A DNA stretch of 5,381 nucleotides from Nocardioidaceae bacterium. GTDB taxonomy: Bacteria > Actinomycetota > Actinomycetes > Propionibacteriales > Nocardioidaceae. Below are positions 4,036-5,381 of this stretch, one piece after another; the stretch's first letter is position 1, and every line of letters begins with the position of its first letter. The notes under the pieces were generated by a model, which made no database searches, had not been told where the DNA came from, and saw only the letters and a program-made list of their open reading frames with translations. Made by a program: the position numbers and the translations under genes. The stretch lies in the NCBI GenBank assembly GCA_025965395.1, contig JAOPXA010000262.1:1-5381 (forward strand), in the 5' to 3' direction.

Positions 4036-5381
4036 ATGGCGGTGAGCAGCGACGAAGCCCTCGTAGGGCGCACCCTCGACGGTCGCTACGTCATCGGCAA
4101 GCGCATCGCTCGCGGCGGGATGGCCAGCGTGTTCATGGCAACCGACAAACGCCTTGACCGCGTGGTCGCCGTCAAGGTCATGCATTCGGGTCTTGGCGAC
4201 GATGACCAGTTCACCGATCGCTTCGTACGCGAGGCACGTTCGGCCGCCAAGCTCAACCATCCCAACGTGGTCTCGGTGTTCGACCAAGGCACCGACGGCG
4301 ACGTCACCTACCTCGTCATGGAGTACGTCCCCGGTCAGACGCTGCGCGACGTCATGCGCGACGAGGCGCCCATGCCTCCCGGGCGGGCACTGGCGCTGAT
4401 CGAGCAAGTCTTGATCGCCCTGTCGGCAGCCCACGCTGCCCACCTAATCCACCGCGACGTCAAGCCGGAGAACGTCCTCATCGCACCCGACGGGTCGACC
4501 AAGGTCGCCGACTTTGGGCTGGCGCGGGCCGTCAGTGCCGCGACAACCGCCACCGGTGGCACCCTCATCGGGACCGTCTCCTACCTCGCGCCCGAGATCG
4601 TCGTCAACGAGGGCGCCGACGCGCGTTCCGACGTCTACGCCTGCGGTGCGGTCCTGTATGAGATGCTCACCGGCTTCAAGCCGCACGCGGGCGACAGCCC
4701 AATCCAGGTCGCCTACAAGCACGTCCATGAGGACATCGCCAAGCCGTCCGCGACGATCGAGGGCATTCCCCCCTACGTCGACGCGCTCGTCATACGCGCC
4801 ACGGCCCGCAACCGCGACCAGCGTTCTGCAGACGCGTCAGTGATGCTCAAGCAGGTCCGTCAGGTCCGGCGCGCGCTCAATGCCGGACTCGAAGACGACC
4901 CCGAACTCACGCTGGACCTCCTGCCCTCCGCCATCCGTCACGACGAAGAAGAGACCCAGGCCGTCGATCGTGAGGCAGTCGCCGCGGTGGGCCTCGCCGC
5001 TGCTGCGGCCTCGAGCGGCGCCGCCACCGCCGTCGTGGCATCCTCCGCGTCGTCCCCTGAGTCGACCGCAGTAGCGCCCTTCGGGGGCCAGCCCACCAAG
5101 CCGCATGCTCCCAACGCGCCCACGGGCCTCCATCCTGCGATGCCCCTGTCCGAGTTCCACCAGGTCAAGAAATCCGCGCCACGGCGACGGCGCGGACTGA
5201 TCTTGCTCGTCGTCGCCCTTGTGGTGGCTCTGCTCGCCGGCCTTGGTGGTTGGTACTACGGGGTCGGCCGCTACGTCGATGCGCCTCAACTTGTCGGACT
5301 GTCCCTCGCCCAAGCGACGAGCGAGGCAAAGGCCGCAGGGTTCACCGTGAACGTCAAGGAAAACGAGTTCGACGAAGAGAT
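4036..5381 (+). CDS. pknL: PknL/PknB-type transmembrane Ser/Thr protein kinase with PASTA repeats (C-terminus cut by window edge)
   Basis: The 448 visible residues contain a complete Hanks-type kinase domain (about 18-280). The glycine-rich loop is RIARGGMASVF (23-33), the ATP lysine K47 is in VAVKV, the alpha-C Glu is E66, the catalytic loop is HRDVKPENVL (139-148), then DFG at 159-161 and APE at 185-187. The Arg before the catalytic Asp marks it as an RD kinase activated by loop phosphorylation; T170, T171 and T173 are candidate sites. A linker of about 100 residues rich in Ala, Ser and Pro follows, then RRRR (383-386) and one hydrophobic span (387-407), placing the kinase inside and the rest outside the cell. 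DAPQLVGLSLAQA onward (from 415) is the start of a PASTA domain, which in PknB binds peptidoglycan fragments or lipid II. Position beside the Rv2175c-like gene argues for PknL, although M. tuberculosis PknL lacks PASTA repeats. The symbol is by synteny; a PknB-like role is equally compatible. Confidence 0.93.
   Translation, partial: MAVSSDEALVGRTLDGRYVIGKRIARGGMASVFMATDKRLDRVVAVKVMHSGLGDDDQFTDRFVREARSAAKLNHPNVVSVFDQGTDGDVTYLVMEYVPGQTLRDVMRDEAPMPPGRALALIEQVLIALSAAHAAHLIHRDVKPENVLIAPDGSTKVADFGLARAVSAATTATGGTLIGTVSYLAPEIVVNEGADARSDVYACGAVLYEMLTGFKPHAGDSPIQVAYKHVHEDIAKPSATIEGIPPYVDALVIRATARNRDQRSADASVMLKQVRQVRRALNAGLEDDPELTLDLLPSAIRHDEEETQAVDREAVAAVGLAAAAASSGAATAVVASSASSPESTAVAPFGGQPTKPHAPNAPTGLHPAMPLSEFHQVKKSAPRRRRGLILLVVALVVALLAGLGGWYYGVGRYVDAPQLVGLSLAQATSEAKAAGFTVNVKENEFDEE

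Noticed and set aside
3903..4157. 84-residue plus-strand open frame crossing the intergenic region
   Set aside because: It overlaps the HTH gene start and the kinase N-terminus in another frame, has Arg/His-rich shadow composition and no ribosome binding site.
3931..4443. 170-residue minus-strand open frame opposite the kinase start
   Set aside because: It is antisense to conserved kinase motifs in high-G+C DNA, shows no recognisable domain, and spans the kinase promoter.
4837..5313. 158-residue minus-strand open frame opposite the kinase linker and membrane segment
   Set aside because: Composition is low-complexity Gly/Arg, as expected from the complement of Ala/Pro-rich codons; the plus-strand frame is continuous and recognisable.

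Overview
The window is high-G+C DNA with densely packed genes and GTG start codons. The gene order matches a conserved actinobacterial chromosome segment. A divergent metF / polyprenyl synthase pair is followed by an Rv2175c-type winged-helix protein, which is divergent from a PknL-type Ser/Thr kinase. This is the order recalled for Mycobacterium tuberculosis Rv2172c-Rv2173-(Rv2174)-Rv2175c-Rv2176, where the division/cell-wall (dcw) cluster lies nearby. The mannosyltransferase gene mptA (Rv2174) that sits in this block in mycolate-forming genera is absent. That suggests an actinobacterium outside the mycolate group, for example Propionibacteriales, Micrococcales or Streptomyces relatives. This taxonomic guess is inference.

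Layout: (1) 1-272, minus strand, the 5' part of a class I SAM methyltransferase running off the left edge. (2) 316-1572, plus, a CrtI/amine-oxidase-type FAD oxidoreductase of unknown substrate. (3) 1569-2462, minus, metF. (4) 2486-3556, plus, a geranylgeranyl-type polyprenyl diphosphate synthase. (5) 3553-3927, minus, an Rv2175c-like DNA-binding protein. (6) 4036-5381, plus, a PknL/PknB-type transmembrane kinase cut off in its first extracellular PASTA repeat. The six genes alternate strictly - + - + - +, so no two neighbours here can share an operon. No gene-free stretch exceeds about 110 bases.

The junctions are very economical. Both tail-to-tail junctions overlap by four bases, with the two stop codons sharing one CTAG. 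The metF/synthase start codons are separated by 23 bases, which contain two overlapping TANNNT -10 elements on opposite strands. Each is placed 6-7 nt from its start codon, as expected for leaderless mRNAs. The FAD oxidoreductase has a similarly placed TAGGAT. The HTH/kinase intergenic region is the only sizeable one (108 bp). It holds a good TACAAT -10, an inverted repeat just upstream and a small hairpin in the predicted leader.

Functionally the window combines one-carbon/methionine metabolism (metF), isoprenoid supply (synthase, and perhaps the desaturase-like flavoprotein) and an envelope-sensing kinase with its probable DNA-binding substrate. I see no mobile element, CRISPR array, RNA gene or defence system. 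The region looks like conserved chromosomal backbone, and its less ordinary content is junction architecture and an uncharacterised flavoprotein rather than a clearly new system.
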